Positions 14,200 through 15,143 of a stretch of DNA of 15,143 nucleotides are shown here, piece by piece; position 1 is the stretch's first letter; every line of letters begins with the position of its first letter. The notes under the pieces are model-generated. The model did no database searches, was not told the DNA's origin, and saw only the letters and a program-made list of their open reading frames with translations. This DNA is from JAAFIP01 sp043766985. GTDB lineage: Bacteria; Pseudomonadota; Gammaproteobacteria; Burkholderiales; Burkholderiaceae_C. The stretch lies in NCBI GenBank assembly GCA_043766985.1, contig JAYUHM010000079.1, forward strand, positions 1 to 15,143. Direction: 5' to 3'. A program made the translations under genes and the position numbers.

Positions 14200-14937
14200 A
14201 TGAGTCAAAAAATAGCCTACGTTACGGGTGGTATGGGCGGCATTGGCACTGCCATTTGCCAGCGCCTGCACAAAGACGGCTTTAAAGTGGTGGCGGGCTG
14301 CGGCCCCACGCGTGACTTTGATAAATGGCTGGCCGAGCAAAAGGCGCTGGGTTACACCTTCTACGTGAGCGTGGGCAACGTGGGCGACTGGGACAGCACC
14401 GTGGCCGCGTTTGAAAAGGTCAAGGCCGAGCACGGCCCGGTAAGCGTACTGGTCAACAACGCGGGTATTACCCGCGACGGCCAGTTCCGCAAAATGTCCA
14501 AAGCCGACTGGGACGCGGTGATCTCCACCAACCTGAACAGCATGTTCAACGTCACCAAGCAAGTGATTGAGGGCATGATCGACGCAGGCTTTGGCCGCAT
14601 CATCAACATCAGCTCGGTCAATGGCCAAAAAGGCCAGTTTGGCCAAGTCAACTATTCCACCGCCAAGGCCGGTTTGCACGGCTTTACCATGGCCCTGGCG
14701 CAGGAAGTGGCCAGCAAGGGCGTAACAGTTAACACCGTGAGCCCGGGCTACATCGGCACCGAAATGGTTAAAGCCATTCGCCCCGACGTGCTAGAAAAAA
14801 TCGTTGCAGGCGTGCCCGCCAAACGCCTGGGCGCACCCGAAGAAATCGCCTCCATCATCGCCTGGATTGCCAGCGACGAGGGCGGCTATGCGACGGGCGC
14901 AGACTTCTCGCTCAATGGTGGTTTGCATATGGGCTAA
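14200..14937 (+). CDS. phaB: Acetoacetyl-CoA reductase (polyhydroxybutyrate synthesis)
   Basis: Reduces acetoacetyl-CoA with NADPH to (R)-3-hydroxybutyryl-CoA, the monomer for PHB synthase, in the cytoplasm. A 245-residue short-chain dehydrogenase: cofactor motif TGGMGGIG (9-16), NNAG (86-89), catalytic S139, Y152 and K156 in NISSVNG and NYSTAKAG, and the end GADFSLNGGLHMG. Long runs agree with the well-known Cupriavidus necator PhaB (ITRD, FRKM, ADWDAVI, GQKGQFGQ, TVNTVSPGYI), which makes this call stronger than a generic SDR call. Single gene here: no phaA or phaC in the window. Own ribosome-binding site and a terminator directly downstream indicate a monocistronic unit. Confidence 0.95.
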   Translation: MSQKIAYVTGGMGGIGTAICQRLHKDGFKVVAGCGPTRDFDKWLAEQKALGYTFYVSVGNVGDWDSTVAAFEKVKAEHGPVSVLVNNAGITRDGQFRKMSKADWDAVISTNLNSMFNVTKQVIEGMIDAGFGRIINISSVNGQKGQFGQVNYSTAKAGLHGFTMALAQEVASKGVTVNTVSPGYIGTEMVKAIRPDVLEKIVAGVPAKRLGAPEEIASIIAWIASDEGGYATGADFSLNGGLHMG

Positions 14938-14956
14938 GCGCCTTTGCGATGCGCAT

Positions 14957-14987
14957 AAAAGAAGACCGCTGCGGCGGTCTTTTTTTT
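14957..14987 (+). terminator. Intrinsic terminator after phaB
   Basis: An 8-bp perfect GC-rich stem, AAGACCGC (14962-14969) with GCGGTCTT (14974-14981), TGCG loop, followed by six more T (14982-14987). An A-run before the stem can extend the pairing with the T-run, so it may also act in the opposite direction. It lies 20-50 bases after the phaB stop. Confidence 0.88.
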
Positions 14988-15133
14988 GGTTTTAAGTGCG
15001 TTCGGCATAACGGTGGCCTATGCTGAAAGCGCGCTCGCGGTTTTTATCATCCTATTTCCGGCAGTTGAAAGGCCATAAACCGTCTGCAAGCTAGACTACA
15101 AGCCAATTTCAACGGATTTGCGAGGGTCACCAA

Positions 15134-15143
15134 ATGGGTGAAG
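15134..15143 (+). CDS. Possible start of a further gene (three codons, cut by window edge)
   Basis: ATG GGT GAA at the window end follows GAGGG (15122-15126) by 7 bases, about 150 bases after the phaB terminator. Nothing can be said about the product. Listed only because spacing and position fit a gene start. Confidence 0.25.

Noticed and set aside
1..15143. CRISPR array, tRNA or rRNA genes
   Set aside because: No regularly spaced repeats and no cloverleaf or rRNA-like stretches were seen on reading both strands.

Overview
The window looks like a piece of a betaproteobacterial chromosome of the order Burkholderiales, most likely Comamonadaceae-like. This is inferred from a PhaB almost identical in its motifs to the Cupriavidus-type enzyme, an orphan Bug-type (TctC) binding protein, and the GC content and codon style. 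The window has two parts that differ in composition and function.

Left part (1 to about 6390): a Mu-like prophage head-packaging segment, all on the + strand and tightly packed. The order is the C-terminal end of a DUF1804-type protein (putative small terminase), large terminase, DUF935/Mu gp29-type portal, C5-cytosine DNA methyltransferase, ASCH-domain protein, DUF4406 nucleoside-deoxyribosyltransferase-like protein, and a Mu F-like (gp30) minor head protein with a long C-terminal extension. Most genes overlap by 4 to 8 bases or are separated by only a few, so translation is probably coupled. The methyltransferase, ASCH and DUF4406 genes form an accessory cassette between portal and F protein. 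The methyltransferase gene is also open in a second frame carrying four (W/Y)-P/S-T-P repeats, closed by an amber codon that is silent in the methyltransferase frame. The genes that normally follow F in Mu-like phages (protease/scaffold, capsid, tail, ends) are absent, so the prophage appears truncated.

Junction (6389-6850): 462 bases without a gene, A/T-richer than either side, with short direct and inverted repeats and a plausible promoter for the next operon.

Right part (6851-15143): host metabolic genes. A six- to seven-gene operon holds a complete branched-chain-amino-acid-type ABC importer (binding protein, two permeases, two ATPases), then a TctC/Bug binding protein and a DUF1932-type NAD(P)-dependent dehydrogenase. 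Its substrate cannot be read from sequence; carboxylic or aromatic acids are as plausible as amino acids. A convergent methyltransferase-like gene lies on the minus strand, its stop overlapping the operon's last stop through a shared CTAG. Next comes phaB (acetoacetyl-CoA reductase, polyhydroxybutyrate synthesis) with its own Shine-Dalgarno and a strong intrinsic terminator, then the possible first codons of another gene.

No tRNA, rRNA, CRISPR array, integrase or transposase was seen.
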